NCBI GenBank assembly: GCA_963788505.1
Contig: CAWBGY010000009.1
Coordinates: 558,001-622,000, forward strand
Direction: 5' to 3'
Length of the DNA: 64,000 nt
From: JAIQFF01 sp963788505
Lineage (GTDB): Bacteria > Acidobacteriota > Terriglobia > Terriglobales > Acidobacteriaceae
A program made the translations under genes and the position numbers. How positions within the stretch are numbered: position 1 is the first letter of the stretch; each line of letters begins with the position of its first letter. Below the pieces are notes generated by a model that ran no database searches, was not told the origin of the DNA, and was given only the letters and a program-made list of their open reading frames with translations. Positions 54,669-62,900 of this stretch are shown piece by piece.

Positions 54669-54698
54669 TTGACGTATCCCGATAGGGGTGGGTAAATG
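54669..54698 (+). promoter_or_regulatory. Possible promoter of the E1alpha operon
   Basis: TTGACG (54669-54674), 18-nt spacer, TAAATG (54693-54698), about 108 nt before the GTG start at 54807. The rest of the 357-nt divergent region (54450-54806) contains module A and no gene. Confidence 0.35.
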
Positions 54699-54806
54699 AA
54701 ACGCTGTGGTTGGCGCCCCTTTCAGGCCTGTTTGCTCAGGTGGAATGTGGCAGCCCTCTCCAGGGCGATGTTGCGCCGCATGACATGAAAGGATGACGTA
54801 GCCCCC

Positions 54807-55772
54807 GTGCCCCCTTCTAAAGATACGATCCTGTCGTTGTACCGCGGCATGATTGAAATTCGCGAGTTTGAGCTCAAGGCGCGGGAGATATTCCGCTCGG
54901 GCCGGATGCCGGGCTTCATTCATGTTTATGTCGGGGAAGAAGCTGTTGCCGTCGGGGTTTGTCATCAGTTGCGGACCCAGGACTACGTAGCCAGCACGCA
55001 TCGTGGGCATGGCCACGCTCTGGCCAAAGGAATCTCCGCCCGCTCGGTCATGGCGGAATTGATGGGCGCGGCGGATGGCTGCTCCGGCGGTCGCGGCGGC
55101 ACCATGCACCTTTACGATCCAAAGGTTGGGTTCTTGGGCTCGAATGGCGTGGTTCCGCCAGGGATTCTGATCGCAGCCGGGGCAGCTCTAAGCGCCAAAA
55201 CCCGCGGCACCGACCAAGTGGCGGTGGCCTTCTTCGGAGACGGCGCGGTAAACAACGGCGCCTTTCACGAAGGCCTCAATATGGCCGCAACCTGGGACTT
55301 GCCGGTTCTGTTTGTCTGCGAGAACAACCTTTACGCCACCGAAATGCCCTTTGAGCAAGCTACCAAGAACACCAATGTGGCCAGTCGTGCCGCAGCCTAC
55401 AAAATGCCGGGTATCACGGTAGATGGCAATGATGTTCTGGACGTCTACGCGAAAACGGGCGAGGCGGTACAGCGAGCGCAGCGTGGCGAGGGTCCAACCC
55501 TGCTCGAGTGCTTGACGTACCGCTGGTTCGGCCATCATGAAGGTGATCCGGGCACATCCTACCGGACCAAGGAAGAAGTGGCTTCCTGGAGGAAGAACGA
55601 TTCCATACAAAAGCTTCGTGAACGAGCCATCGCCGAGTCCTGGGCGACGGCGGCGGAATTTGACAAGCTCGACAGCGAGGTCCGGCGGGAGATAGACGAT
55701 GCGGCGGCGCATGCCCTCGAGAGCCCGCAGCCTGACACCAGCACCGCGCTCGACCACGTTTTCAGCACTTAA
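54807..55772 (+). CDS. 2-oxoacid/acetoin dehydrogenase E1 component, alpha subunit
   Basis: A 321-residue ThDP-dependent subunit of the AcoA/PdhA family. The ThDP motif is GDGAVNNGAFHEGLNMAATWDLPVLFVCENN (in pieces around residues 148-178), with STHRGHGHALAKG near 65 and the loop RYFGHHEGD-type sequence (RWFGHHEGDPGTSYR). The alpha/beta split, length and sequence are closest to acetoin:DCPIP oxidoreductase alpha, but pyruvate or another 2-oxo acid is equally possible. GTG at 54807 starts the family-like N-terminus. It opens the long plus-strand operon. Confidence 0.88.
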   Translation: MPPSKDTILSLYRGMIEIREFELKAREIFRSGRMPGFIHVYVGEEAVAVGVCHQLRTQDYVASTHRGHGHALAKGISARSVMAELMGAADGCSGGRGGTMHLYDPKVGFLGSNGVVPPGILIAAGAALSAKTRGTDQVAVAFFGDGAVNNGAFHEGLNMAATWDLPVLFVCENNLYATEMPFEQATKNTNVASRAAAYKMPGITVDGNDVLDVYAKTGEAVQRAQRGEGPTLLECLTYRWFGHHEGDPGTSYRTKEEVASWRKNDSIQKLRERAIAESWATAAEFDKLDSEVRREIDDAAAHALESPQPDTSTALDHVFST

Positions 55773-55792
55773 AGACCAGAGGATGGGGAGAA

Positions 55793-56830
55793 ATGCCTGG
55801 AGCCAAGACCGAGTCCCAGTCTATAACCGCGGAACCTCCCGCTAAGGAACGTGTGATCAGCTACGCGGAGGCTGGCGTTGAAGCAGTTCGCGAAGAGATG
55901 CGCCGCGACCCCAGCATCTTTTACATGGGACAAGGAATCGGGCCACGCGGCGGAAACTTCCAGCAAAGCCGCGGATTGTGGGCCGAGTTCGGAGCCGAGC
56001 GGGTCCGCGATACTCCGATCGCAGAGCGCGGCGAGACCGGGCTGGGCATCGGCGCGGCGCTCGCCGGCAGTCATCCCATTGTCGATATCGTGTTTTTGGA
56101 TTTTTTGCTGGAACCGATCGCCGAGATCATCCAGCAAGCCTCCACCATCCACTACATTTCCAACGGCCAATTCAAAGTTCCGGTCGTCATACGGGCGGCG
56201 GGAGGCGGAATCCGAAGCACGGGGCCGCATCACTCGCATACTTTCTATTCTTTCTTCATGCATATTCCGGGGCTGAAGGTAGCGCTGCCGGCAACCCCAT
56301 TCGACGTCAAGGGCCTGCTTAAGTCCACGCTGCGGGATGACAATCCGGTCATCTTCATCGAGCACAAGGCGCTTTACGCCGCCAAAGGCCACGTTCCCGA
56401 AGAGGAATATCTCATTCCTTTCGGTCAGGCGGCGATTCGCCGTCCCGGCGAGCACGTTACGCTGGTTGCCTTGAGTCTGATGGTGCACAAGGCGATGCAG
56501 GCAGCGGCCCTGCTGGAGAAACAAGGCATCTCAGTCGAGGTAATCGACCCGCGGACTCTGGTTCCCTTCGATAAGGACACGATTCTGACTTCCGTGGCAA
56601 AGACCGGCCACCTGGTCATCGTGGATGAAGCCTATGCCTCCTGCGGCGTCTCCGCCGAAATCGCCGCCATCGTGGCCGGCGAGGCGCTGTACGAACTCGA
56701 CGCGCCCATACTCAGAATTTGTGCTCTGCCGACGCCGCATGCCTTTAGTCCGTCACTGGACAATTACCTGGTTCCCTCGGTTGACCGGATTGTGACCGAA
56801 GTGGTTGCCATGGTGCGAAAGAAGCGTTAA
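55793..56830 (+). CDS. 2-oxoacid/acetoin dehydrogenase E1 component, beta subunit
   Basis: A 345-residue transketolase-pyrimidine-domain subunit. Conserved landmarks: RDTPIAERGETGLGIGAALAG, FLDFLLEPIAEIIQQAS, VVIRAAGGG...GPHHSHTF, and the C-terminal VIDPRTLVPFDKDTIL...VDEAYASCG. It forms the alpha2beta2 E1 with the preceding gene. About 25 residues at the N-terminus (Ser/Ala/Glu-rich) precede the conserved ISYAEAG. The ATG at 55793 has aGGATGGGGAGA upstream. E2 follows after 50 nt. Confidence 0.9.
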   Translation: MPGAKTESQSITAEPPAKERVISYAEAGVEAVREEMRRDPSIFYMGQGIGPRGGNFQQSRGLWAEFGAERVRDTPIAERGETGLGIGAALAGSHPIVDIVFLDFLLEPIAEIIQQASTIHYISNGQFKVPVVIRAAGGGIRSTGPHHSHTFYSFFMHIPGLKVALPATPFDVKGLLKSTLRDDNPVIFIEHKALYAAKGHVPEEEYLIPFGQAAIRRPGEHVTLVALSLMVHKAMQAAALLEKQGISVEVIDPRTLVPFDKDTILTSVAKTGHLVIVDEAYASCGVSAEIAAIVAGEALYELDAPILRICALPTPHAFSPSLDNYLVPSVDRIVTEVVAMVRKKR

Positions 56831-56880
56831 GCCCAACGTCCCGCGGCCTATGGGGAACAGTTTTTGAGGAGAACCGTTGC

Positions 56881-58140
56881 ATGAGTATCGCGGTCGTGAT
56901 GCCTCAGCTCGGACTGACGATGGAGGAAGGCACCGTCAGCGCATGGCTGAAGAAGACCGGCGACACGATAAAAAAGAATGACCTGCTGTTTAGCGTTTCG
57001 ACCGACAAAGTCGAGATGGATGTGGAATCCGTAGCCGAAGGCATTCTGGGCGAGATCATCGAGCCCGCCGGCAGCACGGTGCCGGTGGGGACCGTACTCG
57101 CATACATCGAGGCGTCGGGGGAAGATGGCGCCGCAGCAAATTCGCTAGTCATTAAAGAGAGGCCGGCGCCGGGCCGGGTCCAGGAAAGTCCCACGCTTGG
57201 CGAAGACCATGCCCCGGTTCATCCGCCATCGAAGGCCAACGGCGATGGCAGAGATTCCAAGAAAGCGGTTGCCCCTCGCCGCCAAGTGTCTCCTCGCGCC
57301 AGGAGACTGGCCAAGGAACTCGGGATCGATGTGGCTGAAGTTGTCGCCGTCAGTCCGGACGGCCAGATTACCGAGGCAGATATTCGCGCGGCAGCCAGTC
57401 ATCACGAGAAGGGCTCTCGCATCGATGGAAATCACCGTCAGCTCATCGCCGAACGGCTGACCCGCAGCGTGCAAACGATTCCCGCGTTTTCCGTGGCCGC
57501 CGAAGTGAATGCTGAAAACCTCGTGGCGCTGAGTGAGAGTCTCAAGACCTCGCTGGGCCAGGCAGCCGGAGTCAAGCTGACGATCACAGATCTTTTGTTG
57601 AGTATTTTTGCGCGAGTGCTGAAGAGCAGTCCGGAAGTAAACGCCACCTGGGAAGCAGACGGAGTTCGCGCTAACAGCTCAGTGGATATTGGCCTGGCGG
57701 TGGCCACTGCCAAGGGTGTCGTCGCTCCCGTGATTCGCAACGTCGATACCATCGATCTTCCAGCCCTGGCGGTCCGGCGAGTTGAACTCGTGGAGAAAGC
57801 CCGTCTGGGCCGGCTATCTCTGGGCGACCTGGAGGGCGGCGGGGCAACCCTGAGCAATCTCGGAATGTACCGGGTCGATCATTTTCAGGCCATCATCAAT
57901 CCCGGCCAGAGCTCCATTCTCGCGGTGGGCCAGATTCGCGAACGGCCCTGGGTCGATAAAACGCTGATGATCAAACCAACCCTGATGCTCAACCTGACGG
58001 TCGACCACCGGGTCGCCGACGGGGCAGCGGCCGCCGTATTCTTGAGCAAGATGATCGAGATCATTGAGGACCCGCATGAACTTCCATGGAAACCGGATTC
58101 GTTTTCCGGAGACGGTGCGGGCAGGAGATCGAATGGCTAA
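56881..58140 (+). CDS. 2-oxoacid dehydrogenase E2 (dihydrolipoamide acyltransferase)
   Basis: A 419-residue E2 core. One lipoyl domain (1-78) has the lipoylated lysine in STDKVEMDVES, a Pro/Ala/Lys linker follows, then the peripheral-subunit-binding domain (about 135-175, SPRARRLAKELGIDVAEVVAVSPDG). The catalytic domain (about 185-405) has the active-site H-x3-D-G in TVDHRVADG. It transfers the acyl group formed by E1 to CoA. No dihydrolipoamide dehydrogenase (E3) lies in the island, so a housekeeping E3 must serve. RBS GAGGAGA upstream. Its end overlaps the next gene by 8 nt. Confidence 0.92.
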   Translation: MSIAVVMPQLGLTMEEGTVSAWLKKTGDTIKKNDLLFSVSTDKVEMDVESVAEGILGEIIEPAGSTVPVGTVLAYIEASGEDGAAANSLVIKERPAPGRVQESPTLGEDHAPVHPPSKANGDGRDSKKAVAPRRQVSPRARRLAKELGIDVAEVVAVSPDGQITEADIRAAASHHEKGSRIDGNHRQLIAERLTRSVQTIPAFSVAAEVNAENLVALSESLKTSLGQAAGVKLTITDLLLSIFARVLKSSPEVNATWEADGVRANSSVDIGLAVATAKGVVAPVIRNVDTIDLPALAVRRVELVEKARLGRLSLGDLEGGGATLSNLGMYRVDHFQAIINPGQSSILAVGQIRERPWVDKTLMIKPTLMLNLTVDHRVADGAAAAVFLSKMIEIIEDPHELPWKPDSFSGDGAGRRSNG

Positions 58141-58909
58141 CTTGGCTGAACGCGTCGCACAGCGCAAGGTAACTCCGGGGCACCTCGCGATCTACTGGCT
58201 TTGCCAGTCTGGTTTTCTCTTCAAGACCAGTTCGCAGGAGCTGGTGTACGTCGATCCATATTTTTCGGATGTGGTCGAACGTCTGGCCGGATTTAAGCGG
58301 ATGATGACATGCCCGCTCTCGATGGAGGACGCGCGCGCCAACCTCGTCGTATGTACTCACGAGCACGCCGACCACATGGATACGGATGCTTTGCCGGTGC
58401 TGGCGCGAAATCCGCAAACCCATTTTGCCGGCCCGGTCGAGTGCATGAAGGAATTCGGCAAGCTGGGTATCTCTGCTGAACGGTGTCATCTGCTGGAGGA
58501 AGGCAAGAGCGTCACCGTGGGAAACGTTAAAGTGAGCGGCGTCTATGCCGACCACGGTGAGCTGGCTCCAGACGCTTTGGGAGTCGTGCTCAATATCGAC
58601 GGCATAAGGATCTACCACACTGGAGATACGGCGTATCGTCCGGAGGAGTTTCGTCCGGTGATCGAGATGCGGCCCGATATTCTACTGCCCTGCATCAACG
58701 CGGCTTTCGGCAACATGGACGCGCGCGAGGCGGCCCTGTTGACCGGCCTGATCAACCCAAAGATCGTAATCCCCACCCACTTCTGGATGTTTGTCGAGCA
58801 AAACGGAGACCCACGCGGCTTCCTGAACTACTGCAAAGAGTTTGCTCCACAGACCCAAGCCCTGCTGATGAAGCCCGGAGAGGAATTGCTGTTTAAGGCG
58901 CAACCGTGA
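58133..58909 (+). CDS. UlaG-like metallo-beta-lactamase-fold hydrolase
   Basis: A 258-residue MBL-fold protein most like UlaG (L-ascorbate-6-phosphate lactonase). The metal site THEHADHMD gives His76, His78, Asp80 and His81; further ligands fit DHGE, HTGDTAY and PTHFW. In this island a sugar-lactone lactonase role is plausible, converting the product of an SDR oxidation to the open acid; this is inference. The ATG at 58133 has cAGGAGA upstream and lies within the E2 gene, an 8-nt overlap. The open frame to 58064 is not used. Confidence 0.85.
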   Translation: MANLAERVAQRKVTPGHLAIYWLCQSGFLFKTSSQELVYVDPYFSDVVERLAGFKRMMTCPLSMEDARANLVVCTHEHADHMDTDALPVLARNPQTHFAGPVECMKEFGKLGISAERCHLLEEGKSVTVGNVKVSGVYADHGELAPDALGVVLNIDGIRIYHTGDTAYRPEEFRPVIEMRPDILLPCINAAFGNMDAREAALLTGLINPKIVIPTHFWMFVEQNGDPRGFLNYCKEFAPQTQALLMKPGEELLFKAQP

Positions 58910-59991
58910 TTCCCTCAGCCCTGATGGAGACGCTCGAATCCGTGGGCCAGCCGCCCGAGCCATGGGAGAGCACCGACGGCACCAGCGTCTTGGTTCTGCC
59001 CCACGGCGGACGAGTCCTCGGAGTGTTCGCCCCGGACGACGAGAGTAATTTTCTCTGGACCCATCCCGCGCTCAGCAATGTTGCGGCCGCGCGCGATTTC
59101 TTTCGGAGCAAAGAGTGGCACAACTCCGGTGGTGAGCGTACCTGGCTGGCGCCGGAGGTGGACTTCTTTTTTCCCGACTTTCCCGATCGAGAGCGTTATT
59201 GGCAACCACGCGAACTCGATCCCGGCCATTACGAAGTCACGCGGAAGGACGACAAGCTGACTTGGACGAACCGCGCGACTCTGGCCATGTCCCGCTCAAA
59301 TCGGAAGGTTGATGTCGAAATCACAAAATCACTGGCGCCGGCTTTGAATCCCCTGCGTCACGAACGCGACCAGGCAAAGTCCAAGGTAAAGTACGCCGGA
59401 TACACGCTTCGCAGCTCGCTTCAACTCCTGAATTCCAGGCACCTTCCCCAAATCGGCCTATGGCATCTCGTGCAGATGCCCCACGGGGGAGACATGCTGG
59501 TGCCGACATTTTTCCGCAGCCAGCCGAAAGTCTATTTTGGAGCGATCGAGTCGGAAGACCTTATCGTCAACCCTCACCTGATCCGCTACCGGATGCGCGC
59601 GGCCGGCGGGCACAAAATCGGTGTACGCGCCACGGCGGTGACAGGGCGGGTTGGTTACCTGTACGCGACCGGAGACGAGGCCTCGCTCGTAGTTCGGAAC
59701 TTCAGCGTAAATCCCTCGGGAGAGTACGTCGACGTGCCCGGGGAGGAACCCGACAATTTCGGCTTCGCCTTTCAAGCTTGCAATGTCAACACCGCTTTGG
59801 GCGCTTTCAGCGAACTGGAGTATCACGTACCCGCCACCGGGTTGTCACCTGGCGGCTCGCGTTCCGAGGACCAGTCGCAACTTTGGGCGTTTCGCGGAAC
59901 ATGGTCAGCGATCCAATCGGTCGCGCGCCGTCTGCTTTCTGAAGAAATCGAACAAGGATCCACACCTGACAAATCGAGGGGTATGCAATGA
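58906..59991 (+). CDS. Putative galactose-mutarotase-fold protein
   Basis: A 361-residue beta-rich protein without signal peptide or membrane segment. GERTWLAPEVDFFFPDFP (about 75-92) and GLWHLVQMPHGGDMLVPTF resemble uncharacterised aldose-1-epimerase-like families such as DUF6786. I am not certain of the family. Such proteins bind sugars and catalyse anomer interconversion, so it might supply the correct anomer to the SDR. GTG at 58906 overlaps the previous stop (GTGA), and its own stop overlaps the next start (ATGA), so the three are tightly coupled. Its catalytic His/Glu cannot be assigned securely. Confidence 0.6.
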   Translation: MIPSALMETLESVGQPPEPWESTDGTSVLVLPHGGRVLGVFAPDDESNFLWTHPALSNVAAARDFFRSKEWHNSGGERTWLAPEVDFFFPDFPDRERYWQPRELDPGHYEVTRKDDKLTWTNRATLAMSRSNRKVDVEITKSLAPALNPLRHERDQAKSKVKYAGYTLRSSLQLLNSRHLPQIGLWHLVQMPHGGDMLVPTFFRSQPKVYFGAIESEDLIVNPHLIRYRMRAAGGHKIGVRATAVTGRVGYLYATGDEASLVVRNFSVNPSGEYVDVPGEEPDNFGFAFQACNVNTALGAFSELEYHVPATGLSPGGSRSEDQSQLWAFRGTWSAIQSVARRLLSEEIEQGSTPDKSRGMQ

Positions 59992-60881
59992 TTCTGTTGA
60001 CCGCCATCACGCCGCATGGACCGCGTCTGGCCCTGAAAACAAGTTCGGGGATCGTGATTCTCGAGAGCGCCGGGAAAAACAAATCTGCAGTGCCGTTGAC
60101 GCTCGGCCAGGCCCTGGTCGAACCGGGTGGCTTCGAGTTCGTCCGGCAATTTGTCGGCGAGAATCTGAGCGACAACGCAAAGGTGCGCAAGTTGGCGGTG
60201 CCGGAAGCGGAAATTCAGCTCGGCCCCCTGTTCCGGCCGCGGAATGTGCTTTGTATCGGCTTGAATTACAAGGATCACGCGGCCGAGAGCGGACTGCCGC
60301 TGCCGGAAAAGCCCGTCATGTTTGCAAAACTCACAGGCTGCATCACCGGGCCGGGCGCGCCCATCGTATTACCTCCCGACACCACCGAAGTTGATTACGA
60401 GGCAGAACTCGCCGTGGTTATCGGACGCCTGTGCCGCGGTGCATCCACTTCCACCGCGCTGGACTACGTGGCCGGATACACCTGCCTGAACGATGTGAGC
60501 GCGCGCGATTTCCAGCGCGGCGATGGGCAATGGGTGCGGGCCAAAAGCCAGGACACCTTCGGCCCCATGGGCCCCTACCTGGTTACACCCGATGAGATCG
60601 CTGGTCCGCAGAGCCTGCCGATCCGGTGTTGGGTAAACGGACAGCGGGTGCAAGACTCAAACACCAGCAAGATGATTTTTCCTGTCAATGAGCTGATCGC
60701 CTTCATTTCCCGTGGGATCACGCTCGAACCCGGCGACGTGATCAGCACAGGGACGCCCCATGGAATCGGCGCCGTTCGCAAGCCCCCAATCTTCCTGAAA
60801 GCAGGCGACGAGGTGGTGGTCGAAATCGGAGGCGTGGGACGCTTGACCAACCCGGTCAAAGCCGCCCAGGCTTCCGTTTGA
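59988..60881 (+). CDS. Fumarylacetoacetate hydrolase family protein
   Basis: A 297-residue FAH-superfamily enzyme with an N-terminal lid of about 75 residues and the catalytic domain from FRPRNVLCIGLNYKDHA. Metal ligands Glu138 and Glu140 (DYEAELAVVIG) and Asp169 (LNDVSARD), and KSQDTFGPMGPYL, are conserved. The closest functional match is the 2,4-diketo-3-deoxy-L-rhamnonate/fuconate hydrolase subgroup, which yields pyruvate plus lactate or a related acid. That fits the SDR and RhaT-like neighbours. A homoprotocatechuate-type isomerase role is less likely, because no aromatic ring genes are present. ATG at 59988 overlaps the previous stop. Confidence 0.87.
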   Translation: MILLTAITPHGPRLALKTSSGIVILESAGKNKSAVPLTLGQALVEPGGFEFVRQFVGENLSDNAKVRKLAVPEAEIQLGPLFRPRNVLCIGLNYKDHAAESGLPLPEKPVMFAKLTGCITGPGAPIVLPPDTTEVDYEAELAVVIGRLCRGASTSTALDYVAGYTCLNDVSARDFQRGDGQWVRAKSQDTFGPMGPYLVTPDEIAGPQSLPIRCWVNGQRVQDSNTSKMIFPVNELIAFISRGITLEPGDVISTGTPHGIGAVRKPPIFLKAGDEVVVEIGGVGRLTNPVKAAQASV

Positions 60882-60930
60882 GGTACCGGCATCGGAGAGC
60901 ATCTGGGTTGAGAACGGAGCTTGAGCCGCG

Positions 60931-61992
60931 ATGAATAATCTCACTGGCTTTCTTTTGACCCTGGTGGCAGGGGCCTCGGTTGGCTTCAGCATGTGGCCTC
61001 TGAAGTGGGCGCGCACCTGGAAATGGGAAAACTTCTGGCTTTTTTATGCCTTCTTTTCCTTGATTGTCTTTCCCGTCGGATTGGCTTTCGCAGTGCTGCC
61101 TCATCTGGCTGCCGTATACGGGTCGCTGACTCTGCACGAGGTCCTGTTGCCTTTGCTGCTGGGATTCTTGTGGGGTTTCGCACAACTTGGCGCAGGTGTC
61201 TGCGTTCAGCGTCTCGGCCTGGCCGTCACGATCGCGGTTCTGAGTGGAGTGGGCGCCGCGTTCGGCACCATCATTCCTCTGATTTCGCTGCATCGGGAAG
61301 CAGCTCTTGCATCCACCGGCTTGTCGATCCTGATCGGCACTGCGCTGATGTTGGGGGGAGCGGCTTTTTGCGGCTGGAGCGGCTATCTTCGGGAGGCAGA
61401 AGCCAGAAAGCGCGACTTGGGCAGCGGCTTTGGCAAAGAACAGGTTGCGATGCGGCAAGAGAGCATGGGCGGAGCGGCCTACTTGCTTACCTTGGGAATT
61501 GCCGTGGGCTCGGGCGTTCTGGCTTCCCTGCTGAACATCGCCCTGGCTTATGGCGGCGGCATCACCACCGCGGTGGAGGCTCAGGGTGCTCAAGCTTCGT
61601 GGGCCCCATTTGCGGTATGGCCGATTGCCCTTCTGGGCGGGTGCGTCGTCAACCTCGCCTACAGCGTGTTTCTGCTGACCAAGAACAAGACATGGGGAAA
61701 CTTTCGAGGCTTCTCTTTCAAGGAAATGCTTAACCCCGTATTCGCCGCATTTCTGTGGATGGCAGGCATTGCCATTTACAGCAGCGGGACCACCTTTCTT
61801 GGCGCCCTGGGCGTCTCCATCGGATTCGCCGTCTACATGATCGCGATGATTCTGAATAGCCAATTGGCGGCGGTCCTTTCGGGTGAGTGGCACCTGATGA
61901 AACCAAGAACTTATCGGCTCTTTGCCCTGGGGATAGGCCTCCTGGTGGTGGCGGTGCTCACCATGGGAGCGTCCAAGTATCTGGAGAGGTGA
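60931..61992 (+). CDS. RhaT-family sugar:proton symporter
   Basis: A 353-residue membrane protein with about ten helices, related to the L-rhamnose-proton symporter RhaT. Landmarks: GASVGFSMWPLKWARTWKWENFWL at the N-terminus (in pieces, residues 15-40), GAAFGTIIPLI, and IYSSGTTFLGALGVSIGFAVYM in the last third. It is the only transporter in the island and probably imports its substrate, suggesting a deoxysugar (L-rhamnose, L-fucose or similar) or a sugar acid. The ATG at 60931 lies 49 nt after the FAH gene. The loop with EARKRDLGSGFGKEQ faces the cytosol. Confidence 0.88.
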   Translation: MNNLTGFLLTLVAGASVGFSMWPLKWARTWKWENFWLFYAFFSLIVFPVGLAFAVLPHLAAVYGSLTLHEVLLPLLLGFLWGFAQLGAGVCVQRLGLAVTIAVLSGVGAAFGTIIPLISLHREAALASTGLSILIGTALMLGGAAFCGWSGYLREAEARKRDLGSGFGKEQVAMRQESMGGAAYLLTLGIAVGSGVLASLLNIALAYGGGITTAVEAQGAQASWAPFAVWPIALLGGCVVNLAYSVFLLTKNKTWGNFRGFSFKEMLNPVFAAFLWMAGIAIYSSGTTFLGALGVSIGFAVYMIAMILNSQLAAVLSGEWHLMKPRTYRLFALGIGLLVVAVLTMGASKYLER

Positions 61993-62036
61993 GCGTTTTG
62001 TGGCCGGGAAAATAATTTGAGATGTGAAGGAGCCCG

Positions 62037-62819
62037 ATGAAAGTCGACCTCAGCAATCGGATCGCCATGGTTACCGGGGCAGCGGGAGCAATCGGCCGCT
62101 CCGTCGCTCTGGCGCTGGCGGAGAACGGGGCAATCGTGGCGGCCACTGACCTGCACAGCCCCGAGCCGACCTGTCAGGAGATCCGCAAGCGCGGAGGCAA
62201 GGCGTGCGGATATCCTGCGGACATTTCCGATCCTGCCGCGGTCAACGCGATGGTCGCGCAAATCGAATCTGATCTCGGGCCGGTTGACATCCTGGCGAAC
62301 TGTGCGGGAGCCAGTTCCGGCGAGCACCGGTTTCCTGTCCACCAGTTTCCCGACTCGGAGTGGCACCGGATTCTGAGCGTCGACCTGGATGGCGTCTTCC
62401 ATTGTTCCCGCGCGGTGTCGGCACAAATGGTCGAACGCCGCAGGGGGACCATCATCAACATCGCTTCAGCCTTTGGAATTGTGCCCGCGCGTCTACAGTC
62501 CGCTCATGCCGCGGCCAAGGCGGGAGTCGTGAACCTGACCCGCGCCCACGCTTTGGAGATTGGCCAGTACGGCATACGGGTCAACGTAGTGGCGCCCGGT
62601 TTGATCCTGACCGAAGACGCTAGTGCCGCTTTTTACAACCCGGAAAACAAGCAGCGTGCGGACAGCTGGCTGAGTCATATTCCGCTCGGCGTGCCCGGCC
62701 AGACAGAGGACGTTGCGGCGGCGGTGCTTTTCCTGGCTTCGGATGCGGCAAAAAACGTTACCGGCCAGATTTTTGTCATTGATGGAGGATGGACCGCGGG
62801 GTTCTCCCGCGACTGGTAA
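62037..62819 (+). CDS. SDR-family protein with catalytic Tyr replaced by His (SDR 3)
   Basis: A 260-residue SDR paralogous to the gene at 49855: same length, same insert (EHRFPVHQFPDSEWHRIL) and same C-terminal end (IDGGWTAGFSRDW). The glycine motif TGAAGAIG is intact. The Y-x3-K catalytic pair reads His157-Ala-Ala-Ala-Lys161 (codon CAT at 62505-62507), so the general-acid tyrosine is lost by a single base change relative to TAT. The motif NCAG also replaces NNAG. It may have a modified mechanism, be a non-catalytic partner, or be decaying. The ATG at 62037 has GAAGGAG upstream. Confidence 0.85.
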   Translation: MKVDLSNRIAMVTGAAGAIGRSVALALAENGAIVAATDLHSPEPTCQEIRKRGGKACGYPADISDPAAVNAMVAQIESDLGPVDILANCAGASSGEHRFPVHQFPDSEWHRILSVDLDGVFHCSRAVSAQMVERRRGTIINIASAFGIVPARLQSAHAAAKAGVVNLTRAHALEIGQYGIRVNVVAPGLILTEDASAAFYNPENKQRADSWLSHIPLGVPGQTEDVAAAVLFLASDAAKNVTGQIFVIDGGWTAGFSRDW

Positions 62820-62900
62820 GGTTATGGCACGTCCCTGCTTGACTTCGGCTGTGCTTCAAGTCGCGGGGCGGGCTATTTTTTTCACACGGGAGTCATTGCT

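Noticed and set aside
54450..54806. A small gene in the 357-nt divergent region (for example from 54491)
   Set aside because: The short frames lack ribosome-binding sites and overlap the operator/promoter module. No protein similarity is recognisable.
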